DNA of 64,000 nt from Paraburkholderia kirstenboschensis (GCF_904848585.1 NZ_CAJHCR010000002.1:620001-684000); one strand, 5' to 3'; shown: positions 24,034 through 34,007, counted from the stretch's first letter. Numbers and translations: made by a program. Notes: generated by a model from the letters alone, not told the origin.

Positions 24034-25662
24034 TTAGTGTCCGGCGGACGGAGGCGCCGGCGCGTTCCTGCGCGGCGTCTTCAGAAGCAACGCAAGCGGA
24101 ATACAGGCGACGAGCGCGATGGCGAGCAGATAGAAAGTTTCCGAATAGGTCATCACGATCGCCTGCTGCTGGATCTGCACGCCGAGCTGCCCGAGCGCGC
24201 GCATCCGCGAGTACGCCATGTCCCCGGTATGGGTGAACCAGTTCGCCGCGTTGGCCGCAATGCTGTCTTGACCGATCAGTGAATTCGCACTGACCGATTC
24301 ACGGATCATTGCCGTATGAAACGTCGTGCGCCGGTCGATTACAGTGCCGATGATCGCGAGACCGATCGACCCGCCGAGATTGCGTGCCATGTTGTAGAGC
24401 CCCGCGGCGTCGCCGGAATCTTCGCGCGACACGGCAGCCATGGACGCCTGATTGAGCGGCATGATTGCAAGCATCTGTGCGGTGCCGCGTATCAGTTGCG
24501 ACCAGACGAAATCGTGCCCGACGCTTTGCGCCGTCAGGCTGATGTCCAGCATGCAACTGATCGCGTACAACACGAGCCCGGTGATGACCAGAAGCCGGAA
24601 ATCGAATTTGCCAAGCAGGCGCGGCAACACCGGCATGATCAGAAAAGCCGGCAGCCCCGAGAGCAGCATGATCGCGCCCGACTGCTCCGCGTTATAGCCC
24701 GCGACCACGCCAAGAAACTGCGGCAGCAGATACGACACGCCATAGAGCGCGGCGCCGACCGCCGACACGATCACGATCACGCTCGCATAGTTAGGATTGC
24801 GCATCAGGCCGAGGCGCACGATCGGCTTCTTTGCCGTCATTTGCGAGGCTGCGATCAGGATCATCCCCATAACCGATACACAGGTGAGCGCGACGATTGT
24901 CGACGACTCGAACCAGCGCTCACGCTGCCCTTCCTCCAGCACCACCGTGAGCGAACTGAGCCCAATCGCGAGCCCGACGATGCCGAGCCAGTCCGCCTTG
25001 AAAAAAGCTTCCCAGTGCGGCCTGTCCGACGGCAGGCCGACGATCAGCAGTGTCATCAGCGCAAGGCAGATCGGCAGGTTCATGAAGAAGCACCAGCTCC
25101 AGCTGACGTTCTCCGCGAGCCAGCCGCCGACCACCGGCCCCAGCAGCGGCCCGAGCAGCACGATCAGGCCGAACATCGTCATGCCGACCGGCAACTGCGA
25201 AAGCGGCAGCCGCGTGCGGATGATGGTCTGAGCAGTGGGAATCAGCGCGCCGCCAGTGAAGCCCTGGCCGATGCGGCCGGCGATCATCATGGGCAGCGTG
25301 TGCGACCAGCCGCACATCATCGAAAATGCAATGAAGAGCGCTGAGTTGGTCAGCAGGAAGTTGCGCAGGCCGAAGACGCGCGTGAGCCACGCCGCGAGCG
25401 GAATCATCACGATCTCGGACATCAGATAGCCGGTGGAAATCCACGTGCCCTCCGTTCCCGTCGCGCCGATTTCGCCCTGGATTTGCGGCAGCGCGGAGTT
25501 GGTGATGGAGATGTCGAGCGTCGCCATCAATGCGCCGAGCGCGCCGGCGGCGACGGCGATCCAGTCGCCGACGCTCGCCCGCTCTTCACCGTGCGGTGCG
25601 GTAGGTGCGGCAGGCGCCGCAGTCGAGTCAGCCACGATGGTTCTCGGCATCGATGCGTGCAT
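24034..25662 (-). CDS. emrB: EmrB/QacA-type MFS multidrug transporter (DHA2, 14 TM)
   Basis: About 542 aa with some 14 hydrophobic segments. Motif C-like GPLLGPVVGGWLAENVSW and the motif near ATLDISITNSALPQIQGEIGA are typical of DHA2 drug:H+ antiporters. It works with the membrane fusion protein encoded immediately upstream; the reading frames overlap around 25628-25662. The exact start is uncertain (25692, 25662 and 25650 are all ATG). Confidence 0.93.
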   Translation of the reverse strand: MHASMPRTIVADSTAAPAAPTAPHGEERASVGDWIAVAAGALGALMATLDISITNSALPQIQGEIGATGTEGTWISTGYLMSEIVMIPLAAWLTRVFGLRNFLLTNSALFIAFSMMCGWSHTLPMMIAGRIGQGFTGGALIPTAQTIIRTRLPLSQLPVGMTMFGLIVLLGPLLGPVVGGWLAENVSWSWCFFMNLPICLALMTLLIVGLPSDRPHWEAFFKADWLGIVGLAIGLSSLTVVLEEGQRERWFESSTIVALTCVSVMGMILIAASQMTAKKPIVRLGLMRNPNYASVIVIVSAVGAALYGVSYLLPQFLGVVAGYNAEQSGAIMLLSGLPAFLIMPVLPRLLGKFDFRLLVITGLVLYAISCMLDISLTAQSVGHDFVWSQLIRGTAQMLAIMPLNQASMAAVSREDSGDAAGLYNMARNLGGSIGLAIIGTVIDRRTTFHTAMIRESVSANSLIGQDSIAANAANWFTHTGDMAYSRMRALGQLGVQIQQQAIVMTYSETFYLLAIALVACIPLALLLKTPRRNAPAPPSAGH

Positions 25663-26770
25663 CGCGCTCACGCGCAGACCGCGTGTCGACATCGACCGTC
25701 ACGGACAGACCGGGCAACAACACGCTGCGCGTCTCCGCCCCGGTGTCGATACGAATCCGCACGGGCACACGCTGCACGATCTTCGTGAAGTTGCCGGTCG
25801 CATTCTCCGGCGGCAGCAATGCGAACTGCGAGCCGGTGCCGGGCGAAAAACTGTCGACCACACCATGCAGCGTATGACCAGGCAACGCGTCGACATGCAT
25901 TTCCACGGGCTGGCCGACACGCATGCGGCCCACCTGCGTTTCCTTGAAATTGGCCAGCAAATAGGTGCTCTGTACGGGAACGACCGTCAGCATCCGCGTG
26001 CCCGGTTGCACGTATTGACCGACGCGCACGGTGCGGTCCCCGACCTTGCCGCCCAGCGCGCTGCGCACCACGGTGTTCTCGAGATCGAGCCGCGATTGTT
26101 GTGCGCTTGCCTCGGCGGCTTCGAGTTGCGCGCGCGCCTGTGCGAGCTGCGCGGTGGCAGAGCCGATCTGCGAACGTGCGGCGTCGACCGCGGCTGCGTT
26201 TGCGGCAAGTGTCGCATTCGCCTGATCGCGCGTGCTGGTCAGCTCGGCCATGCGTTCACTGCTTTCAGCGCCGGTTGCGATGAGCGGAGCGTAACGCCGC
26301 ACTTCGTCGCTCGCATGCTGTGCACTCACGCGAGCCACCCGCTCTTGCGCCTGTGCCTGAGCAATGTTGGACTGCTGCTGTTTGATCTCGGCCTGTGCTC
26401 GTTCTATGTCCGCCTTGCGCGCGTCGATGGTGGCAAGCGCCTGGTCGAGCGCAACCTGGTACTGGCGCACGTCGAGATGCACGAGCGGGTCGCCCGGCTT
26501 CACCATCTGATTGTCCGCGACATAAACTTCCGTCACATAGCCAGACACCTTGGGAGCGACCGTGACGCTGTCAGCCTGCAGATAGGCGTCGTCGGTGCTT
26601 TCGATAAAGCGGCCCACGGTCCACCAGCGCGCGAGCCAGAGACCTCCGGCAAGCAACGCGACGATGCCGAGCGCGATCAATACCGTGCGCCTGCTGGGAC
26701 GGCGCGTGCCTGAAGGCTGCGACTCTTCAGCGGGTCGGGGACGGGAGGGGGAACCTGCGGTCGTTGACAT
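25628..26770 (-). CDS. emrA: EmrA/HlyD-type membrane fusion protein
   Basis: 380 aa: a short cytoplasmic Arg/Pro-rich start, one membrane helix (about residues 28-50, TVLIALGIVALLAGG), biotinyl-lipoyl-like strands (VAPKVSGYVTEVYVADNQ and GKVGDRTVRVGQYVQPG) and a long coiled-coil between them (about 110-215). It bridges the EmrB pump to the NodT channel in the periplasm. ATG 26770 is chosen because the membrane anchor then starts close to the N-terminus. First gene of the efflux operon, divergent from the TetR gene. Confidence 0.93.
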   Translation of the reverse strand: MSTTAGSPSRPRPAEESQPSGTRRPSRRTVLIALGIVALLAGGLWLARWWTVGRFIESTDDAYLQADSVTVAPKVSGYVTEVYVADNQMVKPGDPLVHLDVRQYQVALDQALATIDARKADIERAQAEIKQQQSNIAQAQAQERVARVSAQHASDEVRRYAPLIATGAESSERMAELTSTRDQANATLAANAAAVDAARSQIGSATAQLAQARAQLEAAEASAQQSRLDLENTVVRSALGGKVGDRTVRVGQYVQPGTRMLTVVPVQSTYLLANFKETQVGRMRVGQPVEMHVDALPGHTLHGVVDSFSPGTGSQFALLPPENATGNFTKIVQRVPVRIRIDTGAETRSVLLPGLSVTVDVDTRSARERDARIDAENHRG

Positions 26771-26781
26771 CTCAATGGTCC

Positions 26782-26844
26782 AATTCTTTCCAGTTGGCAG
26801 AATTATTCCAGTCGATAGATTTGTGTCAAGTGATATATTTGTGT
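26782..26844. promoter_or_regulatory. Direct repeats in the emrA/tetR divergent promoter
   Basis: Two repeat pairs are visible: GATAGATTTGTGT (26814-26826) with GATATATTTGTGT (26832-26844), 18 bases apart and differing at one base; and AATTCTTTCCAGT (26782-26794) with AATTATTCCAGT (26801-26812). The AT-rich 95-base gap must hold both promoters, so these are candidate operator or promoter elements for the TetR protein. Confidence 0.5.
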
Positions 26845-26865
26845 GGAAGTAATGGAGAGAAATGC

Positions 26866-27627
26866 ATGAACCCCGCACAGAAAGTGCGTCGGTCGCCGGA
26901 AGGCGGCTACGCGCGCGGTGACGAGACGCGTCAGCGAATCATCGAAGCAGCGATCCAGCTGTTCGGCGAACACGGATTCGAAGGCGCGTCGACGCGCGAG
27001 ATCGCGGCTTGCGCCGGCGTCAACGCGCCCGCGCTGCAGTACTACTTCGAGAACAAGGAAGGGGTGTATCGCGCGTGCGTCGAAGCACTCGCCGACGACG
27101 CATGGAGAACCTTCGGCCCGGCCATCGAACATGCACAAGCCGTGTTGCGCGAAAACGCCGGGACGGAAGTGTTGATCGACGCTTTTATCCGCATTCAGGA
27201 AGCAATGGCGGACGGCGCGTTCACGAAAGCAAGCAAACCGGGCCGGCGGATGTTCTTTGCACGCGAGCAGGCCGGCTACGAGCCCGAGAGCGCCACGCAG
27301 ATTCTCGCGTGCCGGATCCGTCAGCCTTTGAACGACGCGAGCGCCGCGCTGGTGGCGCGCATCTGCGGACTAGCAGCCGACGACCCCGTCACGCAGATTC
27401 GCACTTTCAGCCTGCATGGGCAGCTGGTGATCTTTCACCTCGCGCATCGCTCGACGCTGTCGGTCCTCGGTTGGAAAAGCATCGATGCAGAGAAGGCCGA
27501 GCAGTTGAAGTCCACGGTACGCGATCAGACACGCATATTGCTCGAACACTGGAGCCGGGAACGCGACGCGCGGCAAGCGACAGGTGCGAAAGTCGCGAGC
27601 AAAGCGCGCTCGCGCAAGCAGGTCTGA
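26866..27627 (+). CDS. TetR-family repressor, CerR-like (C-terminal DUF1956 type)
   Basis: 253 aa. The N-terminal helix-turn-helix spans about residues 18-65 (TRQRIIEAAIQLFGEHGFEG, then STREIAACAGVNAPALQYYF). The C-terminal ligand domain with GRRMFFAREQAGYEP resembles the CecR/CerR group, which often controls efflux pumps. It is transcribed away from emrA across a 95-base region with direct repeats, so control of the efflux operon and of itself is the natural reading. The C-terminus is Lys/Arg-rich. Confidence 0.9.
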   Translation: MNPAQKVRRSPEGGYARGDETRQRIIEAAIQLFGEHGFEGASTREIAACAGVNAPALQYYFENKEGVYRACVEALADDAWRTFGPAIEHAQAVLRENAGTEVLIDAFIRIQEAMADGAFTKASKPGRRMFFAREQAGYEPESATQILACRIRQPLNDASAALVARICGLAADDPVTQIRTFSLHGQLVIFHLAHRSTLSVLGWKSIDAEKAEQLKSTVRDQTRILLEHWSRERDARQATGAKVASKARSRKQV

Positions 27628-27790
27628 GGCGATGGCGATGGCACCTGAAGCGCGGCCCGCGAATCAACCGGAACCGGATATGACGCGGCGAGCGCCGCGA
27701 GTCCTCTGTGCGACCGCGACCGCGACCGAGGCTTCAGCGCCAGGAACAAAGGCCCGCATCGCGACGCGCGCCCTCCCCGGTGCATCCGTT

Positions 27791-28954
27791 TCAACCAGTA
27801 GCCGAAAGGTAATCCGCCAGACGAGCGAGCATTGCATCGCAATCGCTCAATTGCTCGCTGGTGAGAAACTCATCCGGCTTATGCCCCTGGTCCATACTGC
27901 CTGGTCCGCAGACCACGGTGGGAATGCCCGCCTTCTCGAAGAGCCCGCCTTCGGTGCCGAACGCCACCGTGCCGAACTCATTTGAACCGGTCAGCAACGT
28001 CAGAAGACGCGCCGCTTCGCTGTCGGGCGACGTAGCCAGTCCCGGATAGGCGGAGAGCGACTGAAAACGGATGTCGGCGTCGGACTTCACGGCGCGCATC
28101 CTGGGCAGCAGCTCGGCTTCGGCATACGTTTGCAACTCGTCGGCGACCTGACCGGCATCGAAACCCGGCAGCGCCCGCACTTCGAAATCGAACTCACATT
28201 CTGCGGGCACGATGTTCAGCGCACGCCCGCCTCTGATCACCCCAGTCTGCACGGTCGAAAACGGCGGATCGAACCGTTCGTCGCGATACTCGGGCTGCGC
28301 GAGATGTTCGCCAATTTCCTCCAGACGGCTGATCATTCGCGCCGCGTACTGAATGGCGTTGACACCATACGGCGCATAGGCCGAATGGCAGGCAGCACCC
28401 TTGACCTGACAGCGCATCGCCAGTTTGCCCTTGTGTCCGAGCACCGGCTTGAGTTCGGTCGGCTCGCCGATCATACACAGCACCGGCTTATGCGGACGCC
28501 GTTCCAGTTCAGCGAGCATAGGCCGCACGCCGAGGCACCCCACTTCCTCGTCGTATGAAAAGGCGAGATGCACCGGGAGCTTCAAATCGCGTTCGACGAA
28601 GCCCGGCACCGCCGCGAGCACCGATGCGATAAAGCCCTTCATGTCGGCCGTACCGCGGCCATACAGCCGCCCGTCGCGTTCGGTGAGACGGAATGCGTCG
28701 ACACTCCACGCCTGGCCTTCGACCGGCACCACGTCGGTATGGCCTGACAGCACAATGCCGCCTCGCTCACGCGGACCGATGGTCGCAAACAGATTCGCTT
28801 TGGTACGCTCGGCGTTGTAGAACAGTTCGCTCTCTACACCCAGTTCGTTCAGGTAATGTCGAATGAACTCGATCATGTCCAGATTCGACTCGCGGCTGAC
28901 CGTGGCAAAGCCGATCAGCGTGGCGAGCAGCGCGCGGCTGGACCTGTCACTCAT
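27791..28954 (-). CDS. ArgE/DapE-family deacylase (acetylornithine deacetylase-like)
   Basis: 387 aa of the M20 metallopeptidase family. Metal-site motifs: SGHTDVVPV (His, Asp), GRGTADMKGF, SYDEEVGCLG (catalytic Glu pair) and a late His in CGPGSMDQGHKPDEF. Closest in pattern to ArgE, but its place as last gene of the FMO-RidA-DUF1028 operon, overlapping DUF1028 by 8 bases, points to deacylation of a catabolic intermediate rather than arginine synthesis. The substrate is inference. Confidence 0.9.
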   Translation of the reverse strand: MSDRSSRALLATLIGFATVSRESNLDMIEFIRHYLNELGVESELFYNAERTKANLFATIGPRERGGIVLSGHTDVVPVEGQAWSVDAFRLTERDGRLYGRGTADMKGFIASVLAAVPGFVERDLKLPVHLAFSYDEEVGCLGVRPMLAELERRPHKPVLCMIGEPTELKPVLGHKGKLAMRCQVKGAACHSAYAPYGVNAIQYAARMISRLEEIGEHLAQPEYRDERFDPPFSTVQTGVIRGGRALNIVPAECEFDFEVRALPGFDAGQVADELQTYAEAELLPRMRAVKSDADIRFQSLSAYPGLATSPDSEAARLLTLLTGSNEFGTVAFGTEGGLFEKAGIPTVVCGPGSMDQGHKPDEFLTSEQLSDCDAMLARLADYLSATG

Positions 28955-29624
28955 TGCCGGGCACCCCGTAGCTGGGCGCGGCGGTCGGATTCAATGCGCG
29001 CGTCAGATAGTCCTGCATCTGCGGCTGATACGCGCGCCACAAACCGTCGAGTTGGCCGATGGGATCGTCGTCCGCCCAATCGACCCGCAAATCGACGATC
29101 GGCCAGCTCACGTCACCCGCGATTCTGAGCGCCGCCGAATGCACGGGCCCCGCCTCACCGCCCGCGGCCATCGCCGCATGCATGGCCGCGAGGAGCCGAT
29201 CGGCAAGCGGGCCTGCGGCCTGCTCGAACGCAGGGACCATTGCCTCGATCACTTCGGCGCCGGCGAGCATATTGCCCGCCGCCACGCATTGGCTGCCCGC
29301 GACGGCGTGATACGTGCCCAACGCTTCCTTGCCGCTGAAGAACGCCGTACGGCCCTGGCTGTCGACCACCGTGACCTGCCGATATTCGCTCCACTCGTTC
29401 GCGCCCAGCGCACGGTCCAACGCGGCGGCGGGATCGAATTGCCCGCTTTCGATAAGATCGAGAATCTGCGGGCCCAGTGCCGGCAGTGTGACGTTTTGCG
29501 TCGCGACCACGCCGACGCGTGCACGCACCCAGGGGCAGCGGGCGCCCACTGCAATGCTCGAAGAACTGATCGCAATACCAAGCTGCCCCGACTGCGCGCA
29601 GCGTCCGACAATAGAGAATGTCAT
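28947..29624 (-). CDS. DUF1028 family protein (Ntn-hydrolase-like)
   Basis: 225 aa. The N-terminus MTFSIVGRCAQSGQLGIAIS and the stretches ARCPWVRARVGVVATQ and SGKEALGTYHAVAG are typical of DUF1028, a family with an Ntn-hydrolase-like fold and no firmly known reaction. AAGGAG precedes ATG 29624. It starts 10 bases after the RidA stop and overlaps the ArgE-like start, so it is translationally linked to both. DUF1028 genes often sit beside RidA and M20 peptidase genes, which supports a shared degradation path. Confidence 0.87.
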   Translation of the reverse strand: MTFSIVGRCAQSGQLGIAISSSSIAVGARCPWVRARVGVVATQNVTLPALGPQILDLIESGQFDPAAALDRALGANEWSEYRQVTVVDSQGRTAFFSGKEALGTYHAVAGSQCVAAGNMLAGAEVIEAMVPAFEQAAGPLADRLLAAMHAAMAAGGEAGPVHSAALRIAGDVSWPIVDLRVDWADDDPIGQLDGLWRAYQPQMQDYLTRALNPTAAPSYGVPGNE

Positions 29625-29634
29625 GTCCCGCTCC

Positions 29635-30072
29635 TTAGGCTTGCGGCCGCGTCCATCCATCCGGAATGACGGCGATCACGTCGATCTCCATCAGCCATTG
29701 AGGCTGACCCAGCGCAACCACGACCAGGCCAGTGGAAATGGGAAATACGCCCTTTAGCCACTTGCCGACTTCCTGATAAACGGGCTCGCGATAACGGACG
29801 TCGGTCAGATACGTTGTCGTCTTGACGACGTGAGACAAGTCGCTGCCCGCCTCTTCGAGCAGTTGCTTGAGGTTCTTCATCGCCTGCTCGGCCTGGGCGC
29901 GCGGATCGCCCAGGCCGACCAGACGGCCATCGAAATCGGTCCCCACCTGGCCGCGTACATACACCGTATTGCCTGCTCGCACGGCCTGACAGAGGTCGTT
30001 GTCGAGCGTCTGGTTTGGATACGTGTCCTTCGTGTTGAACATGCGAATACGGGTATGCGTAGGTTGGCTCAT
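29635..30072 (-). CDS. RidA/YjgF-family imine deaminase-like protein
   Basis: 145 aa. It has the RidA fold markers VYVRGQVGTDFDGRLVG, AQAEQAMKNLKQLLEEAG and the C-terminal MEIDVIAVIPD. Family members hydrolyse reactive enamine/imine intermediates. Several canonical RidA residues, including the Arg in the usual Cxx(R) region, are not obvious here, so it may be a specialised subfamily with its own substrate. Second gene of the operon, 55 bases after the flavoprotein monooxygenase. Confidence 0.88.
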   Translation of the reverse strand: MSQPTHTRIRMFNTKDTYPNQTLDNDLCQAVRAGNTVYVRGQVGTDFDGRLVGLGDPRAQAEQAMKNLKQLLEEAGSDLSHVVKTTTYLTDVRYREPVYQEVGKWLKGVFPISTGLVVVALGQPQWLMEIDVIAVIPDGWTRPQA

Positions 30073-30127
30073 CAGTGCACCTTTTAATATGGGGAGAAGT
30101 GGATCGCGGATCGAAGAGACGCGTGAA

Positions 30128-31495
30128 TCAGTTCACGCCCATTTCGCTGACTTTGTGAACCCTGGAACTGGCGGATGCGCCGTCGGCGCTTTCAGTACTT
30201 CCTGTGCTTTCGTCGCCGCGGCTCGCTGCGTTGGATTGCGATCCATCGTAATACGCCAGATATTTGCGCTGGGTGGCGATGTGATCGGCGACGTGCTTCG
30301 CGTCGTGCCACACCCCCCAGATAAATGCAGAGCCGCGACGCGACAACCACGGCAGTCCGAGAAAATAGATGCCCGGCTCCTTCGATACGCCGCGCTGATG
30401 CGCCGGCTTACCTTTTTCGTCGAAGGCGTTCACGTTCAGCCAGCCGAAATCGACTGCATAACCGGTTGCCCAGACAATCGACGTCACACCGGCTTCTGCC
30501 AGGTCGAGATCGCGAAGCGGATGCGTGACGCACTCGGGGTCGGCGGGAATGACGCGCGCCTCCGGCTCTTGCGGAAGATCGAGACCGTTGCGCTCGGCAT
30601 ACGCGTCGGCCGCATCCAGCAGCGACAGATAGTTCTCGTCGCCGCGCGCAATGTTCGCCGCCAGATCGTCTTCAAAGACAGCGACGCCATTGTCGAAAGA
30701 CTTCGTGAGACCCACGAGCGTAATGCCCTGATGCGCGAGACGCCGGAAGTCCACCGTATGACCGCCGCGCGAGCCGCTTACCGCAATCGTCACGTGTTCC
30801 CTGCCCGGCTTCATGACCTCCGCGTCCCATTCGCCGAGCACGCCGAGCCACCAGCAAAAATCGCGACCGCGATAAGCGCGCGGCGGACGATCGTGCGCGC
30901 CGACCGACAGATAAACACGCTTGCCCGCGCGTTGCAATTCGTCCGCGATCTGCACACCGGACGATCCAGCGCCGACCACCAGCACGCCTCCTTCCGGCAA
31001 TTGCCCCGGATTGCGATAGTCGGCGGAATGAATTTGCGTCAGACGCGTGTCTTGCGGCGCGATCGGCGGAATGACGGGGCGCTGGAAAGGTCCTGTCGCG
31101 ACGACCACGCGATTAGCCTCGATCGTGCCCTCCGACGTTTCGACCGTGAAGCCCGGCCGCCCCGCATTGCGCACGACGTGCTTCACCTCGACGCCAGTGC
31201 GGATCGGCGCATCGAACTTTCTTGCGTAGGCGACAAAGTAATCCGCAACCTGCTCCTTCGGCGCGAACGCGTCCGGGTGGACGTCCGCGAACTCCAGGTT
31301 GGGGAAACGATCGTGCCATGCGGGACCGTTCGCAACCAGCGAATCCCAGCGCCCGGTACGCCAGCGCTCGGCGATACGGGCGCGCTCCAGCACGAGGTGC
31401 GGCACGCCGAGCCTTGTCAGGTGTTCGCTCATGGCGACGCCGGCCTGGCCTGCGCCGACCACCAGCGTATCGATCGACGTTGTTTGGAGTGTCAT
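30128..31495 (-). CDS. FAD/NAD(P)H flavoprotein monooxygenase (CzcO/FMO-like)
   Basis: 455 aa with an N-terminal FAD Rossmann motif (VVGAGQAGVAMSEHL, residues about 12-26) and a second, NADPH-type motif (VVGAGSSGVQIADEL, about 175). ERWRTGRWDSL and QIHSADYRNP match flavin-dependent N- or Baeyer-Villiger-type monooxygenases. First gene of the leftward catabolic operon, divergent from the LysR gene across 208 bases. Expected role: oxygenation of the imported substrate or an intermediate. Confidence 0.88.
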   Translation of the reverse strand: MTLQTTSIDTLVVGAGQAGVAMSEHLTRLGVPHLVLERARIAERWRTGRWDSLVANGPAWHDRFPNLEFADVHPDAFAPKEQVADYFVAYARKFDAPIRTGVEVKHVVRNAGRPGFTVETSEGTIEANRVVVATGPFQRPVIPPIAPQDTRLTQIHSADYRNPGQLPEGGVLVVGAGSSGVQIADELQRAGKRVYLSVGAHDRPPRAYRGRDFCWWLGVLGEWDAEVMKPGREHVTIAVSGSRGGHTVDFRRLAHQGITLVGLTKSFDNGVAVFEDDLAANIARGDENYLSLLDAADAYAERNGLDLPQEPEARVIPADPECVTHPLRDLDLAEAGVTSIVWATGYAVDFGWLNVNAFDEKGKPAHQRGVSKEPGIYFLGLPWLSRRGSAFIWGVWHDAKHVADHIATQRKYLAYYDGSQSNAASRGDESTGSTESADGASASSRVHKVSEMGVN

Positions 31496-31703
31496 GACGG
31501 TGTCCTTCAGAAGAGGCTATAGCGAATCGTGCTTGCCGATGGCGTGTGCCGCCGGGCCGTTCGTCTCCCGTCAAAATCTACCCGCCCGTTCCGAATCCGA
31601 AAAACATATTAAAAAAATGCAGCGCATCGGTTTTTCCTATGCAGCACTTTTTGACCGCCTCACAATGCCGCCCATTGAAGACCTTGAAGATGGAGTGTCG
31701 TCG

Positions 31704-32630
31704 ATGGAAAGTCACCCGTTGCGCTACTCATTGCGCCAGTTGCGCTATTTCGTCGTGACGGCGGAAGCGCTGTCTTTCACGGCGGCGGCAAAGCGTCTGC
31801 ATATCTCGCAACCGTCGATCTCGACGGCGCTTGCGGATCTCGAAGTCTCGTTCGGCGTGCAACTCTTCATACGACATCATGCGAGCGGTCTCTCGCTCAC
31901 GCAGGCCGGACGCGATCTGCTCGGCCAGGCGCGCAATCTGCTGAAGATCGCGGAGGAACTGCAAACGACCGCGAAGGAAATGGACGGCGGCATGACGGGC
32001 GCCATTGCGCTCGGCTGTCTCGTCTCGCTCGCGCCGCCGCTCATGCCGGGTCTGATCAGCCGCTTCACGGGCGAGAACGCGGGCATTTCGTTTCGCACCG
32101 TCGAGGCGCATCAGGACGGCCTTTTGCGCGGCCTGCACGATGGCTCGCTCGACATCGCCCTCACCTACAGCCTCGACCTCACCGAGGACATCGCCTTCAC
32201 GCCGCTGCTCTCGCTGCCGCCTTACGCGATCCTGCCGCGGACGCATCGGCTCGCCCGCGCGCGCAAGGTATCGCTCGCCGACCTTTTGCCCGAGCCTTAT
32301 GTCATGCTCGACTTGCCGCACAGCCGCGAGTATTTCGCCGCGCTTTTCGATGCGGTAGGCAGCCGGCCGGTGCCCGCGTTCCGTTCGTCGCAGCCGGAGG
32401 TCGTGCGCGGCATGGTGGCGAACGGTCTCGGCTATAGCCTGCTCAACTTTCCGCTCAAGTCCAATCGCACGGTGGATGGCGAAGAGTTCGTCATTAAACG
32501 CTTCAAAGACAACGTCAACGCAACGATGCTAGGCATCGCGCAATCGCGCACGATGAAGCCTCGCCAGGTGGTGCATCGTTTTGCGTCGTTCTGCGAGAAC
32601 TACATCCGCCGACTGCACATCGACGCGTGA
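31704..32630 (+). CDS. LysR-family transcriptional regulator
   Basis: 308 aa: winged helix-turn-helix at the N-terminus (RQLRYFVVTAEALSFTAAAKRL, then ISQPSISTALADLE) and a LysR substrate-binding domain. The Cyn/GltC-like effector domain includes the ALTYSLDL strand and VRGMVANGLGYSLLN. ATG 31704 with TGGAG upstream is chosen over longer readings that run into the promoter. It is divergent from the flavoprotein operon and upstream of the Rieske and ABC genes, so it probably senses the pathway substrate. Confidence 0.92.
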   Translation: MESHPLRYSLRQLRYFVVTAEALSFTAAAKRLHISQPSISTALADLEVSFGVQLFIRHHASGLSLTQAGRDLLGQARNLLKIAEELQTTAKEMDGGMTGAIALGCLVSLAPPLMPGLISRFTGENAGISFRTVEAHQDGLLRGLHDGSLDIALTYSLDLTEDIAFTPLLSLPPYAILPRTHRLARARKVSLADLLPEPYVMLDLPHSREYFAALFDAVGSRPVPAFRSSQPEVVRGMVANGLGYSLLNFPLKSNRTVDGEEFVIKRFKDNVNATMLGIAQSRTMKPRQVVHRFASFCENYIRRLHIDA

Positions 32631-32811
32631 TTCAAAGCGGTCAATCGTCTGCTTTCAGATTGCGTTCGCTGCATAGACAAAACCTTTGCTTTGTATCTGA
32701 AAACAATATTTTGGCTTGCAAATTGGCTTGATAGATTGATGGCCATGTTGAGCGCCACGTCGCGAGGCTTCACGTCGGCTCGCTCTTACCGTCACGAATC
32801 GAGGGGGACGC

Positions 32812-33975
32812 ATGACCGACCTGCCAACGACGAGCGCAGTGCATGCACTGGTCGAAGACCTGCAGACGGGTTGCGAACGGCCATTCGGCGATGCGCATGC
32901 AATGCCGCCCGGTGTCTATACGTCGCCCGAATTCCTCGCGCTGGAAGAGCGCACCATCTTCGCGCGGGAATGGCAATGCGTCGGCCGCGCGAGCGCGCTC
33001 AAGGCAACCGGCGATTACCTGAGCGCGCGCATCGGCGCGCAACCCGTCGTGGTTCTGCGCGACGAACAGATGCAGCTCAGGGCGATGTCGAATGTGTGCC
33101 TGCATCGCATGTCGGTGTTACTCGAAGGGCGCGGCAACGTGCGCCGCATCGTCTGCCCGTATCACGCATGGAATTACTCACTGGACGGCGCACTGCAAGG
33201 CGCGCCGCTCATGGACAGGCAACAGGGCTTCTGCAAGGAAAACTACCGGCTGCCCACAGTGCGTTGCGAAGAATGGCAAGGCTGGCTCTACGTGACGCTC
33301 GACGAAAACGCGCCGCCCGTGCGCGAGCAGCTCGCCGATTTGAGCAAGCTGATCAGCGCATACGGCATGTCGGACTACATCGAAACGTTCTATGAAGAGC
33401 ACGTGTGGGACACGAACTGGAAGATCCTCGCGGAGAACTTCATGGAAAGCTATCACCTGCCCATGCTGCATCGCGCGACGGTAGGACCGCATTCGCGGCT
33501 CGAAGAAATGGAATGCCCGCCGGGTTATCCCGCGTTCAACTATCACTGGATCACGAAGGAAGCGTCTTTGCCGATCGGCAACGCGCATCCGGGGAACACG
33601 CGTCTTACCGGGCATTGGCGCAAGACCACCGCGCTGCTCGCTATCTACCCGACGCATCTGGTCACGCTTACCCCAGGTTACTTCTGGTATCTCGTGCTGC
33701 AACCTCAGGGCGTGGGGCGCGTGCATATCCGCTTCGGCGGCGGGCTTGCGCCGGAGTTCATCGCGGACCCCGAGGCGAACGCGCACATGGCGACGCTAAA
33801 GAAACTGCTGGACGACGTGAACGCCGAAGACAAACGCGGCGTGGAAGCGGTCTTTCGCGGCGTGCATGCGCCGCTCGCGAAACCGGGCCATCTGAGCCAT
33901 CTCGAACGACCTAACTATGACTTCGCGCGCTACATTGCCAGCAAGATCGCCGCGACGCAGCCCGGTACACATTGA
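32812..33975 (+). CDS. Rieske non-haem iron oxygenase, large subunit
   Basis: 387 aa. The Rieske [2Fe-2S] site is CLH (about residue 98) and CPYH (about 120). The mononuclear iron site follows [19 protein letters not shown], with the two His ligands. The residue that bridges the two centres is Glu (ESYH), where naphthalene-type dioxygenases have Asp; Glu is the pattern of GbcA/CntA-like monooxygenases acting on quaternary amines. No reductase or ferredoxin gene adjoins it. It is followed by a PotABCD-like importer, so N-dealkylation of an imported amine is a fair guess. Confidence 0.9.
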   Translation: MTDLPTTSAVHALVEDLQTGCERPFGDAHAMPPGVYTSPEFLALEERTIFAREWQCVGRASALKATGDYLSARIGAQPVVVLRDEQMQLRAMSNVCLHRMSVLLEGRGNVRRIVCPYHAWNYSLDGALQGAPLMDRQQGFCKENYRLPTVRCEEWQGWLYVTLDENAPPVREQLADLSKLISAYGMSDYIETFYEEHVWDTNWKILAENFMESYHLPMLHRATVGPHSRLEEMECPPGYPAFNYHWITKEASLPIGNAHPGNTRLTGHWRKTTALLAIYPTHLVTLTPGYFWYLVLQPQGVGRVHIRFGGGLAPEFIADPEANAHMATLKKLLDDVNAEDKRGVEAVFRGVHAPLAKPGHLSHLERPNYDFARYIASKIAATQPGTH

Positions 33976-34007
33976 TTACGACGCACCATCGACAGGACGC
34001 GATCACG

